The notes below the pieces were generated by a model. That model worked only from the letters and a program-made list of their open reading frames with translations, was not told where the DNA came from and made no database searches. Source: Solidesulfovibrio sp. (GTDB lineage Bacteria; Desulfobacterota; Desulfovibrionia; Desulfovibrionales; Desulfovibrionaceae). From it: a stretch of 64,000 bases of DNA. Shown in pieces: positions 1-9,041 of this stretch; positions within the stretch are counted from its first letter, which is position 1; each line of letters begins with the position of its first letter. The position numbers were made by a program, and so were the translations under genes. Location of the stretch: contig NZ_JBCFBA010000002.1 of assembly GCF_038562415.1 (NCBI RefSeq), positions 258,564-322,563 of the forward strand. Reading direction: 5' to 3'.

Positions 1-1898
1 AAGACGTAGAGGTTGGTGCGGTCGTCGACCACGGACTTGTTTTTGAACAGCCAGCCCACCACCGGCACGTCGCCCAGGCCCGGCACCTTGCTGTTGCCCT
101 CGCTGCGGCTTTTGCCGATCAGCCCCGAGAGCACGATGGTCTCGCCGTCGTGGCACATGACCGTGGTTTCGGTGACGCGCTTGCGCGTGGTGGGCTGGAG
201 CGTGCCGGTCTCCTTGGTCACGGTCTCGTCGATGCGGCTGGTTTCCTGCTTGATCTTGAGCTTGATGGCGTTGCCCTGGTTGATTTGCGGCGTGACCTTG
301 AGGGTGGTGCCCACGTCCTTGTAGTCGAAGCGCTGGTAGGGCCGGTCGGTGGTGGACTGGCCCACGTCCTGGCTGGTCAGGTAGGGGCGGTTTTCGGCCA
401 CGGTGATGGTGGCTTCCTCGTTGTCCAGGGTCATCAGCTGCGGCGTGGCGATGATGTTGAAGCTGTTGTCGGACTTGGCCGCGCCGATCATGGCCTGGAG
501 GTTGGAATAGACGACCTCGCCGATTTTCACCGGAAAGGCCAGGGCCCCCAGGCTCCCGCCGGCCGGCGGCACGAAGGCGCCCGAGGAATTGTACAGGGAT
601 TCGTAGCCGGACGGGTTGGACGAACCGTAGATGAGCCCGCCGTACTTGCTGTCGCCCAGGGCCTTCTGCTTGTTGGCCACGTTGATGTTGACGCCGAAGG
701 ACACGGACTTGTCCGTGGACACTTCCATGATCAGCGCCTCGACGTAGACCTGCTTGCGGGCGGCGTCGAGCTTTTGGACCACGCTGTCCACGAAGCCGAA
801 ATCCTCGGGCGCGGCCGTGACCAGCAGGCTGTTGGTGGCCTTGTCGGCCACGAAGTTGAAGCCGCCGGCGATGGTCGGCGCGGCTTGCGCCTTGCCGTCG
901 CCGCCGGTGGTCGTGCCGCCGCCCTTGGTGAACAGTTCGTTTAAGACCTTGCTCAGGTTCTCGGCGTCGGCGTGCTGGAGCTTGTAGACGCGCAGGTTGC
1001 CCTGTTCGGTCTGGTTGGGCACGTCGAGGCGGGCCAGCAGCGCCTTGACCTGGCTGACGTACTGGGGTTCGGCCATGACGATGATGGAATTGGTGCGTTC
1101 CTCGGCCACGACGTTGAGTTTGGCCTGGCCGCCGCCTTCCTTGCGGGCCTCCTGGGTCAGGACCTTTTCGATCTTCTGGGCCAGCTTGCTGGCCGAGGCG
1201 TGCTTGAGGGGGAACATGTACAGCGAGGCCTTGGCCGAGGCGGCGTCGAGCTGGTTGACGATGCCGATGATGCGCTGGATGTTGGGCCGGTAGTCGGTGA
1301 TGATGAGCGTGTTGGTGTCGGCGTAGTCGGCTAAAAGGCCGTCCGGGGAGACCAGGGGGGCCAGGACCTTGCGCACTTCCGGCGAGCGGGCGTTGGTGAG
1401 GTTGAGGACTTGCGTCACCATGTGGTCGTTGGGCGAGGCCTCGGTCTTGTTGCCGTCGATGAGCGGCATGCTGCGCGAGCGGCTGGTCTTGGCCGGCACG
1501 ATCTTGACGAAGTTCTCCGTGGGCAGGGCCGTGAAGCCGTTGACCTCGAGCACGGACTCGAAGACCTTGTAGACTTCCTCCAAGGTCAGCGGCGCCGGGG
1601 AGATGACCGTGACGTTGCCCTTGACGGCGTCGTCGATGACGAAATTCCTGCCCGTGACCTGGCTGATGTACTTGATGAAGGCGCGCAGGTCCACGCCGTC
1701 GAAATTGAGGCTGATGGATTTGGCGCCGGCCGGGGCGGGCGCGGGGGTATCGGTGGCGTTTTCGGCCGCGGGCGCGGCCTTGGCCGCGAAAAGGGCCGGC
1801 TGCCCCAGGGCCAGGAGGCAGACGGCGCACACAATGGCCCGGGCCAGGCGGCCGGGTGTGATCTGGGTGTGAAGGCGTTGGCGCAAGGGACAATCCAT
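1..1898 (-). CDS. gspD: Type II secretion secretin GspD, 3' end missing
   Basis: Outer-membrane channel of the type II secretion system, through which folded periplasmic proteins leave the cell. The N-terminus has a signal-peptide-like segment (about residues 15-38). An N0 domain follows (ISLNFDGVDLRAF..., FVIDDAVKGNVTV), then repeated N1/N2-type modules (LIITDYRPNIQRI, SIIVMAEPQYV, SLLVTAAPEDF). The secretin core ends with the signature VPGLGDVPVVGWLFKN. The reading frame is open for 632 codons and runs off the left edge of the window, so only the last beta strands and any pilotin-binding tail are missing. The ATG has only a weak ribosome-binding site, so the start is less certain than the identity. 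The neighbouring porin is transcribed in the same direction. Related type IV pilus or type III secretins are less likely because of the N0/N1 layout. Confidence 0.93.
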   Translation of the reverse strand, partial: MDCPLRQRLHTQITPGRLARAIVCAVCLLALGQPALFAAKAAPAAENATDTPAPAPAGAKSISLNFDGVDLRAFIKYISQVTGRNFVIDDAVKGNVTVISPAPLTLEEVYKVFESVLEVNGFTALPTENFVKIVPAKTSRSRSMPLIDGNKTEASPNDHMVTQVLNLTNARSPEVRKVLAPLVSPDGLLADYADTNTLIITDYRPNIQRIIGIVNQLDAASAKASLYMFPLKHASASKLAQKIEKVLTQEARKEGGGQAKLNVVAEERTNSIIVMAEPQYVSQVKALLARLDVPNQTEQGNLRVYKLQHADAENLSKVLNELFTKGGGTTTGGDGKAQAAPTIAGGFNFVADKATNSLLVTAAPEDFGFVDSVVQKLDAARKQVYVEALIMEVSTDKSVSFGVNINVANKQKALGDSKYGGLIYGSSNPSGYESLYNSSGAFVPPAGGSLGALAFPVKIGEVVYSNLQAMIGAAKSDNSFNIIATPQLMTLDNEEATITVAENRPYLTSQDVGQSTTDRPYQRFDYKDVGTTLKVTPQINQGNAIKLKIKQETSRIDETVTKETGTLQPTTRKRVTETTVMCHDGETIVLSGLIGKSRSEGNSKVPGLGDVPVVGWLFKNKSVVDDRTNLYV

Positions 1899-2027
1899 GG
1901 CGACTACCCGTCGTCGTCCGGTTCCGGCGCGCCGAGGCGGCCGGTGTTGCGTTGCTTGGGGAGGCAAGCCCCGCACCGAAACGCGACGTCCCCGGGCGCC
2001 TGGCGCATCGGGGACGCGGCGAAAGGG

Positions 2028-2085
2028 CGCCGCAAGCCTGAAGCGACCTTACCACGGGGGGGGAGGTGCGTCCAGGCTTGCGGCG
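2028..2085 (-). terminator. 13-bp inverted repeat after the porin gene
   Basis: Perfect 13-bp arms at 2028-2040 and 2073-2085, separated by 32 bases. The structure starts about 10 bases after the porin stop codon. There is no U-run, so termination is plausible from position but not proven. Confidence 0.45.
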
Positions 2086-2094
2086 ACGGGCGTT

Positions 2095-3525
2095 TTAGAA
2101 GGTGTAGAGGAAGCCGAGGGAGCCCATGAAGGCGTTCTCGGCCTGCTGGGTGAAGCGGTGGCCCCAGATGCTGGTCTTGAGCCCCTGCGGCGAGGCGAAA
2201 CCGGTCTGCATCGTGAGGCTCAATTGTTCGGTGATGGCGTAGCTGTTGTCGAAGTTGACGCCGATGAGCCATTCGCCCTCGGCCAGGTTGCGGCCCATGG
2301 TCACGTATTCGCCGACGCCGCCCGTGGCGACGACGGCCTTTCGCAGGCCGGCCACGCTGTTGGTGCCGGCGATGACGGCCACGGTCAGCCGGCTTTTGAG
2401 GGCCTCGATGAAACTCACGTCGCGAAGGCTGGCCGCCAGGCCCCAGGTGCCGGTCGGGTCCACGCCGATGCTGTTGTTGGCGAACTCCTGGTCGCAGTCG
2501 AACAGGAACGACGTGCCCGGGCCCCATTTGGGGGTGATGATGGGCAGGCGCTCGCTGCCGTTGCCAAGGCTCGAATCCTCGCCGCTGGCCACCCAGCCGA
2601 AGACGCCGGGCAGCATCCAGTCGAAGCCGGAATAGGTGACGCCGGCGTCGAAGAACCAGCCCCGGCGGCGGTTGCGCTCGCGGTCGGCCGGGGCGGCGTC
2701 GCCGTAGATGCCGTCGAAATAGAACTTGACCGGGTCGGCCGCTTCCACGGTCAGGGCCAGGCCGGCCCACCACATGGCGTTCTGGTTGTCCTTGTAGGGG
2801 TAGCCGCTCTCGCTTAAGTAGCTCGCGGCCGAGCGCAGGCCGGCGGCGAAGAGGTTTTCGGGATCGGACCCCTTGCCGTAGACGCCGAGCAGGCCCCAAG
2901 GCGTGGCCGCGAAACCGTCCAGGGTCACGGGCAGGGCCAGCTGGTAGGTGTCGAAGGCGTCGCCGACCTGGGTGGTGGTCTGCTGGAAGGTCCGGTTGGC
3001 GGACAGCAGCCGGGCGTAGGCGGCCTGGACCGAGAGGTTTTCGCCGACGGGAATGTTCAGGTGCAGGGCGGCGCTCGACTGGTCGCCGTCGTCGGCGGCG
3101 AGCACGATGCTGTCGTAGAAGACCTCGGTGTGGGGCACGGACAGGGGTTGGTAGCCGGCCGTGACCTCGATGTCGGTGCCGGGCCATTTGAATTGCAGGT
3201 AGGCCAGGTAGGGTTCGATGGCCACCTGCGGGTTGGCGGCGGTCAGGTAGCCGTGGCCCCAGGCCTCGTCGTCGATGCGCAGGCCGAGGCGGAACTTGAG
3301 GTTCTCGTTGGCGACGAAATCGCTGCGCAGCCGCAGGCGCTGCCAGATGGTCATGCGGTCCTCGGTCTGGGTGCCGGTCTCGTCCCAGCCGGTGAAGTTG
3401 CGGTTGGCGAAAAAGACGCCGTAGACGCGGGCGTCGCCGGCCATTCTGACTTCGGTCGCCGCCGCGGCCTCGGTGGCGAAGGCGGCCAGAAACAGCAGGG
3501 CGGCAAGAAAACGTTTGCCTCGCAT
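2095..3525 (-). CDS. Desulfovibrio-type outer-membrane porin
   Basis: Predicted 476-residue outer-membrane beta-barrel that would allow passive diffusion of small solutes. A signal peptide (MRGKRFLAALLFLAAFATEA, cleaved near AAA) precedes the mature protein. The barrel shows alternating aromatic and polar strands throughout, and the protein ends in Phe (FLYTF), the usual C-terminal signal for outer-membrane insertion. The chosen ATG has a GGGAGA ribosome site and gives a proper signal peptide; an in-frame ATG 15 codons upstream would add an unlikely extension. It resembles the homotrimeric porins abundant in Desulfovibrio. The substrate cannot be read from sequence. An inverted repeat lies just past the stop. 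Confidence 0.8.
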   Translation of the reverse strand: MRGKRFLAALLFLAAFATEAAAATEVRMAGDARVYGVFFANRNFTGWDETGTQTEDRMTIWQRLRLRSDFVANENLKFRLGLRIDDEAWGHGYLTAANPQVAIEPYLAYLQFKWPGTDIEVTAGYQPLSVPHTEVFYDSIVLAADDGDQSSAALHLNIPVGENLSVQAAYARLLSANRTFQQTTTQVGDAFDTYQLALPVTLDGFAATPWGLLGVYGKGSDPENLFAAGLRSAASYLSESGYPYKDNQNAMWWAGLALTVEAADPVKFYFDGIYGDAAPADRERNRRRGWFFDAGVTYSGFDWMLPGVFGWVASGEDSSLGNGSERLPIITPKWGPGTSFLFDCDQEFANNSIGVDPTGTWGLAASLRDVSFIEALKSRLTVAVIAGTNSVAGLRKAVVATGGVGEYVTMGRNLAEGEWLIGVNFDNSYAITEQLSLTMQTGFASPQGLKTSIWGHRFTQQAENAFMGSLGFLYTF

Positions 3526-3570
3526 AAGGATGTCTCCCTTGGTGTGGACGGTCAGACAAAAGCGTTTCAT

Positions 3571-3620
3571 GTAACACTAAAATTTATTTATTATGCTGTC
3601 CAGGTGCTCCTTCCTCCATT
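3571..3620 (-). promoter_or_regulatory. AT-rich promoter region of the porin gene
   Basis: A strikingly AT-rich island between feoB and the porin in otherwise GC-rich DNA. Reading leftward, TGGACA is followed 17 bases later by TAGTGT, a good -35 with a poor -10. It suggests the porin has its own promoter separate from the feoB operon. Weak by motif, moderate by position. Confidence 0.35.
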
Positions 3621-3638
3621 CGATGGTTTGCGCGCAGG

Positions 3639-5825
3639 CTACCAGATCCGGGCGATCTGGAAGACGGCCACGGCCACGGCAAAGCCCAGCGCCGTGTTGG
3701 CGACCACGGCGAAGGCGGCCCATGTCCAATCCGTCTCCCGGGCCATGACGGCCACGGTGACGAAACAGGGGGCGTAGAGGATGGTGAAGGCCATCAGCGC
3801 CAGGGCGACGGCCGGCGTGAAGCGGGGATCGGCGGCCAGCCGCTCGGACAGGGCCTGGGGCGCCTCGGGCGAGGCCTCGCCCAGGTCGTAGGCCGTGCCC
3901 AGGGTGGAGACCACCACTTCCTTGGCGGCCAGCCCGCCGAAAAGCGCGATGTTGACGCGCCAGTCGAAGCCGGCCAGACGGCTGAGCCCTTCCAGGGCGA
4001 CACCCAGGCGCCCGGCCAGGGACCGGCGCAAGGCTTCCTCGGCCTGCCGGTTGTCCAGGGCGCCGAGCCGGGCATCCAGGGACGCGCGCGCGGCGGCGGC
4101 CGCCACGTCGTCCGGCAGAGCCCGGCGTTCGGCCGCCAGGGCGGCGCGGTCGGCCTCGAAATCGGCCAGGCGCTCGGGCGGCAGCCCCGGGAAGGTCATG
4201 GCCGCCCACATGACCACGGAAATGGCCAACACGATGGTGCCGGCCTTCTTGATATACTGCCAGGCCCGTTCGCCGGTGTGGATCGCAAGGCCGCGCAGGG
4301 TGGGCAGGCGGTAGGGCGGCAGTTCCATGAGAAAGGGGGTCGAGTGCCCGGCGATGACCGTGGCGCGCCAGAGCTTGGCCACGCACAGCGCCGCCGCCCA
4401 GGAGGCCACGGTGACGGCGAACATGACCAGGCCCGGATGTTCGGGGAAAAAGGCGGCGATAAGGAGCAGGTAGACGGGAATTTTCGCGCCGCAGGCCATG
4501 AACGGGGCGCTTAAGATGGTGGCCAGGCGCTCCTTGGGGCTGCGCAGGGTCCGGGCGGCCATGACCCCGGGCACGGCGCAGCCGCCGGGAATGCCGCCGG
4601 AAATGATGAAGGGCATGACCGAGGCGCCGTGCAGGCCAAACGCCCGGAACACCCGGTCGAGCATGTAGGCCATGCGCGCCGTGTAGCCCAGGTCCTCCAG
4701 GCAGGAGAGCAGGAAGAACATCACGCAGATAAGCGGCACGAACCCCAGCACCCCGCCCACCCCGGCGATGACCCCGGAAACCACCAGCGACCTGAGCAGC
4801 CCGTCGGGCAGGGCCGCCCCGGCCGCCTCGCCCAGCCAGGCGAACCCGGCCTCCAGCCAGTCCATGGGATAGCGGCTGGCCAGAAAGGTCAGCTGGAACA
4901 TGCAAAAAAGCACGGCCAGCATGATGACCGGTCCGGCCACGGCGTGGGTGAGCACCCGGTCCACGGCGTCGGAGAGGGCGATGCGGTCCGGGCTGTCGGC
5001 GCGTTGCAGCACGCCCCGGCGCAGCAGGGCGGCGATGAAGCCGTAGCGGTAATCGGAGATGACGGCCTCGGGATAGGTGTCGCTGGTGTCGCGGATGTGG
5101 CGGGCCAGCGCGGCGGCGGCCTGCTCCAGGAACCGCGCCGTGGGCCCGCGCCCGCGGCCCAGGGCCATGACGTCCTCGTCGGCCTCCAGGTATTTGAGGG
5201 CCAGCCAGCGGGCCGGGAAGCGGTCGGTCAGGAAGCGGTCGGCCTCGATGCGGGCGGCCATGGCCCCGAGCGCCCGGTCCACGTCCGGGCCGTAGGACAG
5301 TTCCAGCGGCCTCCAGTGGCCACGCCGGGACTTGGCGAACTCCAGGGCCTGGCGCACCAGGGCGTCCGTGCCCTCGCCCAGCCGGGCCACGGTTTCGACC
5401 ACGGGCACCCCGAGCAGGCGGGCGAGCAGGCCCGCGTCCAGCTTGCAGCCACGGCGGCGGACCTCGTCCATCATGTTGAGCGCCAGGACCACGGGCGCGC
5501 CCAGTTCCAGCAACTGCACCGTCAGGTACAGCCCCCGCTCCAGCGTCCCGGCGTCCAGGACGTCGATGACGCAGCTGGGCTTTTCCTCGACGAGGAAGCT
5601 TCGGGCGGCCCGTTCGTCGGCGGAGTAGGCGGTCAGCGAGTACATGCCCGGCAGGTCGACCAGGATCATGTCGCGGCCGGCGGCGCGCAGGCGGCCCTCG
5701 CGTTTTTCCACGGTGACGCCGGGGTAGTTGCCCACGTGCTGGCGCGCGCCGGTGAGGCTGTTGAAAAGTGTCGTCTTGCCGCTGTTCGGGTTGCCGGCCA
5801 GGGCGAAGGTCAGGGTTGGCGACAT
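3639..5825 (-). CDS. feoB: Ferrous iron transporter FeoB
   Basis: 728-residue inner-membrane Fe(II) importer with an N-terminal G domain. G1 is GNPNSGKT (residues 11-18), G2 lies in NYPGVTVEKREG, G3 is DLPGMY and G4 is NMMDEV. Two gate-type membrane regions follow, with helices to the C-terminus (FQIARIW). The ATG is preceded by AAGGA and gives the compact MSPTLTFALAGN start typical of FeoB. The gene is the last of a leftward operon, 10 bases after a diguanylate cyclase gene, itself preceded by an HD-GYP gene. No feoA or feoC is recognisable beside it, which is unusual. A Fur-box-like palindrome lies upstream of the first gene, so iron control of the whole operon is likely but inferred. Confidence 0.96.
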   Translation of the reverse strand: MSPTLTFALAGNPNSGKTTLFNSLTGARQHVGNYPGVTVEKREGRLRAAGRDMILVDLPGMYSLTAYSADERAARSFLVEEKPSCVIDVLDAGTLERGLYLTVQLLELGAPVVLALNMMDEVRRRGCKLDAGLLARLLGVPVVETVARLGEGTDALVRQALEFAKSRRGHWRPLELSYGPDVDRALGAMAARIEADRFLTDRFPARWLALKYLEADEDVMALGRGRGPTARFLEQAAAALARHIRDTSDTYPEAVISDYRYGFIAALLRRGVLQRADSPDRIALSDAVDRVLTHAVAGPVIMLAVLFCMFQLTFLASRYPMDWLEAGFAWLGEAAGAALPDGLLRSLVVSGVIAGVGGVLGFVPLICVMFFLLSCLEDLGYTARMAYMLDRVFRAFGLHGASVMPFIISGGIPGGCAVPGVMAARTLRSPKERLATILSAPFMACGAKIPVYLLLIAAFFPEHPGLVMFAVTVASWAAALCVAKLWRATVIAGHSTPFLMELPPYRLPTLRGLAIHTGERAWQYIKKAGTIVLAISVVMWAAMTFPGLPPERLADFEADRAALAAERRALPDDVAAAAARASLDARLGALDNRQAEEALRRSLAGRLGVALEGLSRLAGFDWRVNIALFGGLAAKEVVVSTLGTAYDLGEASPEAPQALSERLAADPRFTPAVALALMAFTILYAPCFVTVAVMARETDWTWAAFAVVANTALGFAVAVAVFQIARIW

Positions 5826-5835
5826 GGGGCGGTCC

Positions 5836-6876
5836 TTAGCAGCGGTTACCGGCCTGGGCGCGCCGCGCCCTGCCGGAGGGGGGGACGTCCTGGGGGTCGG
5901 CGGCCACGCGGTCGCCGCCGCCGGCCTTGGCCGCATACAGCGCGGCGTCGCAACGCGCGGTGAGGGACGCGGCGTAGGGCTTGGCGTCGCGGGCCGGGTC
6001 GAGCCTGGCCAGGCCGAGGCTGGCCGTGGTGCCGTGGGCGTTGGCCGCCGCGAAGCGGGCCCGGATGCGTTCGGCCACGGACAGGGCCGCCTCCGCCGGC
6101 AGGCGGGTGAGGACGACGGCGAATTCGTCGCCGCCGAGCCGGAAGGGCATGTCCAGGCCGTCGCGGGTGGAGTCGAGGAGCGCGCGGCCCATGGCGGCCA
6201 GGACGGCGTCCCCGGCCGGATGGCCGAACCGGTCGTTTACGCCCTTGAAGGCGTCGCAATCGATGAGCGCCAGCCACAGCGGATGGCCGGAGGCGGCGGC
6301 TTCGGCGGCAAGCTCCGGCAGGGCCTCGTCGAAGCGGCGGCGGTTGAAAAGGCCGGTGAGGGCGTCGGAGCGCGAGAGGTCGGCGAAATGGCGCTCGCGG
6401 CGCTTGGTCTCGTCGAGAAGGGCACCCAGCCACGTTTCGCGGGTCTCCACGCCGTGGGCCAGCCAGTTGAGGTCGCGCATCAGGCGCAGCACCTCGTGCT
6501 CGTCGTCGCCCTGGGCGGGCAGGGGCAGACGGCGGTGGTATTCGCCCCGGCGAAGCCCGGCGCAAAAGCGGTTGATGGCGGCGATGTCGCCCAGGACCAC
6601 GAACCGGGCCGCCAGCCGGGACAGGGGCAGGACCAGGACCAGGGAGGCCGCCAGCCAAAGCCCCAGCATCCGGCCCGGCGAGGCGATGAGGCCCGTTTCC
6701 AGGCAGTACAGCCCGATGCCCGGCGGCAGGGCGAAAACGAGCAACAGCACCAGGCGCATGCGGGTCGTGACGCCGAATACGGCGAGGCGGTCCGCCTTGC
6801 CGGCCTCCCGGGGCCGGGTTTCGGCGGCCGCGCATTCCTTGTCCGTGGCCGAGGCGGTGCTTGTGGTGGCAAACAT
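5836..6876 (-). CDS. Membrane diguanylate cyclase (GGDEF)
   Basis: Predicted c-di-GMP synthase of 346 residues. Two hydrophobic segments lie near residues 40-58 and 68-92. A linker follows, then a GGDEF domain starting DALTGLFNRRRF and carrying an intact GGDEF active site at residues 248-252. The RxxD product-inhibition site is absent: the equivalent position reads DGLD. The start at 6876 has AAGGA seven bases upstream. An ATG at 6903 overlaps the stop of the HD-GYP gene (ATGA) and could be used by translational coupling, adding nine residues. The gene lies between an HD-GYP phosphodiesterase and feoB, so synthesis and breakdown of c-di-GMP appear co-expressed with iron uptake. Confidence 0.88.
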   Translation of the reverse strand: MFATTSTASATDKECAAAETRPREAGKADRLAVFGVTTRMRLVLLLVFALPPGIGLYCLETGLIASPGRMLGLWLAASLVLVLPLSRLAARFVVLGDIAAINRFCAGLRRGEYHRRLPLPAQGDDEHEVLRLMRDLNWLAHGVETRETWLGALLDETKRRERHFADLSRSDALTGLFNRRRFDEALPELAAEAAASGHPLWLALIDCDAFKGVNDRFGHPAGDAVLAAMGRALLDSTRDGLDMPFRLGGDEFAVVLTRLPAEAALSVAERIRARFAAANAHGTTASLGLARLDPARDAKPYAASLTARCDAALYAAKAGGGDRVAADPQDVPPSGRARRAQAGNRC

Positions 6877-6899
6877 GGGACCGTCCTTCGTCTTTTGCG

Positions 6900-7607
6900 T
6901 CATGAAAAAGACGGGCTTCGTTCGGGGCCGGCGTCGCGCAACGTCGTGGCCAGGAGGCGCAGCCGGTCTTCATGGGCCAGGAAAACCGCGACCACGGCCG
7001 GATCGAACTGGCTGCCGGCGCAGGCGACGATTTCGCGCCGGGCTGCCTCGAAATCCATGGCCGGCCGGTAGGGGCGGCGCTGGAGCATGGCCGACAGGCT
7101 GTCGGCCACGGCGATGATGCGCGCCCCCAGCGGGATGGCCGTCCCGGCCAGGCCGTTCGGGTAGCCCTTGCCGTCGAAGCGTTCGTGGTGGGCCCGCACC
7201 ATGGCCACCACGCCCATGGCCGACAGGCAGGACAGCGGGGCCAGGATGTCGGCGCCGGTTGCCGGGTGGGACTGCATGCATCGCCATTCCTCGGGAGTGA
7301 GCCGGCCGGGCTTGCCGAGCACGGCATCGGGCACGCCGATCTTGCCGATGTCGTGGAGGTGGCCGGCCACGTGCACGGCCTGGACGTGCGCCGGGGGCAG
7401 GCGCAAGCCGGCGGCCAGCACCTTGGCCACCTCCGCCACCTCCTCGGAGTGGGCCATGGTGTGGCTGTCCTTGGCGTCGATGGCCCGGCCCAGGGCGGCG
7501 GCCAGTTCGTGCACCTGGGCGAGGAGGGTGTGGTGACCGTCCGTGGCGGCGGAAAAGACAGCGGCCTGGAGCGCGCTTTCGGGAAAGGGAATTTTGAGCA
7601 CGGACAT
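6900..7607 (-). CDS. HD-GYP domain phosphodiesterase
   Basis: 235-residue cytoplasmic protein that is almost entirely an HD-GYP domain, expected to hydrolyse c-di-GMP. The metal-binding HD pair is H85-D86 in HLHDIGK. The second motif, HHERFDGKGYP (residues 140-150), contains a true GYP. There is no receiver, PAS or membrane domain, so its input must come from elsewhere. The start MSVLKIPF fits the domain boundary; longer in-frame extensions are low-complexity Arg/Pro-rich sequence. Its stop overlaps a possible start of the following GGDEF gene. It is the first gene of the operon ending in feoB, with a leader of about 220 bases below a Fur-box-like site. Confidence 0.88.
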   Translation of the reverse strand: MSVLKIPFPESALQAAVFSAATDGHHTLLAQVHELAAALGRAIDAKDSHTMAHSEEVAEVAKVLAAGLRLPPAHVQAVHVAGHLHDIGKIGVPDAVLGKPGRLTPEEWRCMQSHPATGADILAPLSCLSAMGVVAMVRAHHERFDGKGYPNGLAGTAIPLGARIIAVADSLSAMLQRRPYRPAMDFEAARREIVACAGSQFDPAVVAVFLAHEDRLRLLATTLRDAGPERSPSFS

Positions 7608-7639
7608 CTCGCAAGGTTCACGCGTCAAGGCCGGCCATG

Positions 7640-7661
7640 GGATCCCGGCCAAGCGGGATCC
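7640..7661 (-). other. Leader hairpin upstream of the HD-GYP gene
   Basis: Perfect 8-bp arms (GGATCCCG / CGGGATCC) around a six-base loop, in the presumed 5' untranslated region about 35-55 bases before the start codon. It has no U-run and does not resemble a riboswitch family I know. Confidence 0.35.
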
Positions 7662-7830
7662 GGGCCTCGCCATCGCGGGCCGGCCGCCGGTGACGGCGGG
7701 GTTATTCGGTTCGGGTCGTCTGAGCGCACGCATGCAAGGCCAATTTCCGGTTGCGGACGGAGGGATCCCGTCGGTTTCGCGTCGCCTGGCGGCACCATGC
7801 CGTGGCGGACGCAGTCGTTGTGCGCTACTT

Positions 7831-7849
7831 GATAACAATTGTCAATATC
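7831..7849. promoter_or_regulatory. Fur-box-like operator
   Basis: The 19-mer GATAACAATTGTCAATATC matches 14 of 19 positions of the classical Fur box GATAATGATAATCATTATC and has near-dyad symmetry. It is an AT-rich spot in GC-rich DNA, upstream of the HD-GYP / GGDEF / feoB operon. Reading leftward it contains TTGACA, which may be the -35 element the repressor would cover. Binding is inferred from the motif and from feoB being a classic Fur target. Confidence 0.6.
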
Positions 7850-7865
7850 AAGAACGGGGTGACGG

Positions 7866-7908
7866 GCAAAACGAAGGCCGCCGACGGGCGAACCCGTCGG
7901 CGGCCTTG
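7866..7908 (-). terminator. Rho-independent terminator of cydAB
   Basis: A perfect 15-bp stem (7874-7888 with 7893-7907) closed by a CGAA tetraloop. In the leftward direction it is followed by TTTT. It begins about 24 bases after the cydB stop. Confidence 0.88.
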
Positions 7909-7930
7909 GCACGGTCGTAACCGGATGGGG

Positions 7931-8959
7931 CTAGTAGGCCTCGTCGTAATCCAGGTCGTCCTGGGTCACCGGATGGCGGAAGGTGTGGAAGGCCCAGAAC
8001 TGGTAGATGATGACGATGGGCACGAAGACGAGGGCCACGCCGAGCATGATGGACAGGGTCAGCGGCGTGGAGGCGGAGTTCTCGATGGTCATGGAATAGG
8101 CCGGGTTGAGGCTCGACGGCAACAGGGCCGGGAAGATGCCGACCACGCCGAACAGGGCGGCGCCGCCGATGAGCAGGGCCGAGCCGACCCAGGCGGCCAG
8201 GGCGCGGCCGGCGCGGCGGTACTTGCAGGTGAGTAGCAGTCCGGCCACGGGCACGAGCAGGATGGCGAAAAGGATCGGATGAACCAGGTAGTTGGTGAAA
8301 AGCGGCGTCATGCCCCAGGACATGGCCAAAAACAGCACCACCAGCGCGGCCACCACCGGCCACAGCTTGCCGGCCAGGCCCATGGCCCGGTCGCGCAGGT
8401 CGCCCTCGGACTTGAACGCCAGCCACAGCGCGCCGTGATGGGCGAAAAGAGCCACGAAGAGCAGGCCCCCGGCCAGGCCGTAGGGGTTGAGCAGGGTGAG
8501 GAGGTTGCCCTGGAGGATGCCGTCCTGGTCGATGGGCACGCCCTTGAAGATGTTGGCGAAGGCAACGCCCAGCAGCAGGGCCGGCAAAAAGCTGCCCAGG
8601 AAGTTGCAGGTGTCCCACAGCTTGCGCCAGCCGGCGCTGTCGACCTTGGAGCGGAATTCCAGGGTGACGCCGCGCAGGATCAGCGAGAAAAGCAGGAGCA
8701 TCAGCGGCGTATAGAGGGAGGAGAACATGACGGCGTAGGTTTTGGGGAAGGCGGCGAAGGTCACGCCGCCGGCCGTGATGAGCCAGACTTCGTTGCCGTC
8801 CCAGAAGGGCCCCATGGCGTTGTACATGATGCGGGTGTCGGTGTCGCTTTTGGAGACGACGGGACGGATCATGCCGATGCCGAAGTCGAATCCGTCCAGG
8901 ACGAAATAGATCGCCCAGAGTACTCCCCAAAGGATAAACCAGGTGGTTCCGAGATCCAT
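7931..8959 (-). CDS. cydB: Cytochrome bd quinol oxidase subunit II
   Basis: 342-residue integral membrane subunit of cytochrome bd, which passes electrons from quinol to oxygen with high affinity. The start MDLGTTWFILWGVLW, the motif YFVLDGFDFGIGM and MGPFWDGNEVWL are diagnostic of CydB, and multiple membrane helices follow. The ATG at 8959 was chosen because AGGAG lies seven bases upstream; an ATG two codons earlier is too close to that site. It follows cydA by 82 bases and ends before a strong terminator. In an anaerobe this oxidase usually serves oxygen detoxification. No cydX-like small subunit is evident. Confidence 0.95.
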   Translation of the reverse strand: MDLGTTWFILWGVLWAIYFVLDGFDFGIGMIRPVVSKSDTDTRIMYNAMGPFWDGNEVWLITAGGVTFAAFPKTYAVMFSSLYTPLMLLLFSLILRGVTLEFRSKVDSAGWRKLWDTCNFLGSFLPALLLGVAFANIFKGVPIDQDGILQGNLLTLLNPYGLAGGLLFVALFAHHGALWLAFKSEGDLRDRAMGLAGKLWPVVAALVVLFLAMSWGMTPLFTNYLVHPILFAILLVPVAGLLLTCKYRRAGRALAAWVGSALLIGGAALFGVVGIFPALLPSSLNPAYSMTIENSASTPLTLSIMLGVALVFVPIVIIYQFWAFHTFRHPVTQDDLDYDEAY

Positions 8960-9041
8960 GGCCATTCTCCTTTCCAGTGCAACCGGCGTGGCCGGGTTCG
9001 GGCTCGTGCGCGTTTTACGGTTTCCCTGTTGCCGCCGCTGC

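Larger units (their letters stand above)
7608..7930. other. Intergenic region between the HD-GYP gene and cydB
   Basis: No convincing gene in either strand. It holds the long leader of the HD-GYP operon with a small hairpin (7640-7661), the Fur-box-like palindrome (7831-7849) and the cydAB terminator (7866-7908). The few open frames have low-complexity, non-conserved-looking translations. I looked for feoA here and found no match. Confidence 0.6.

Noticed and set aside
3571..3638. Eleven-codon leader frame between feoB and the porin
   Set aside because: A short ATG frame with AAGGAG inside, not behind, it. Nothing supports translation.
7608..7830. Possible feoA or a riboswitch before the HD-GYP gene
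   Set aside because: No SH3-like FeoA sequence in any frame and no known riboswitch consensus. Only a small hairpin is present.
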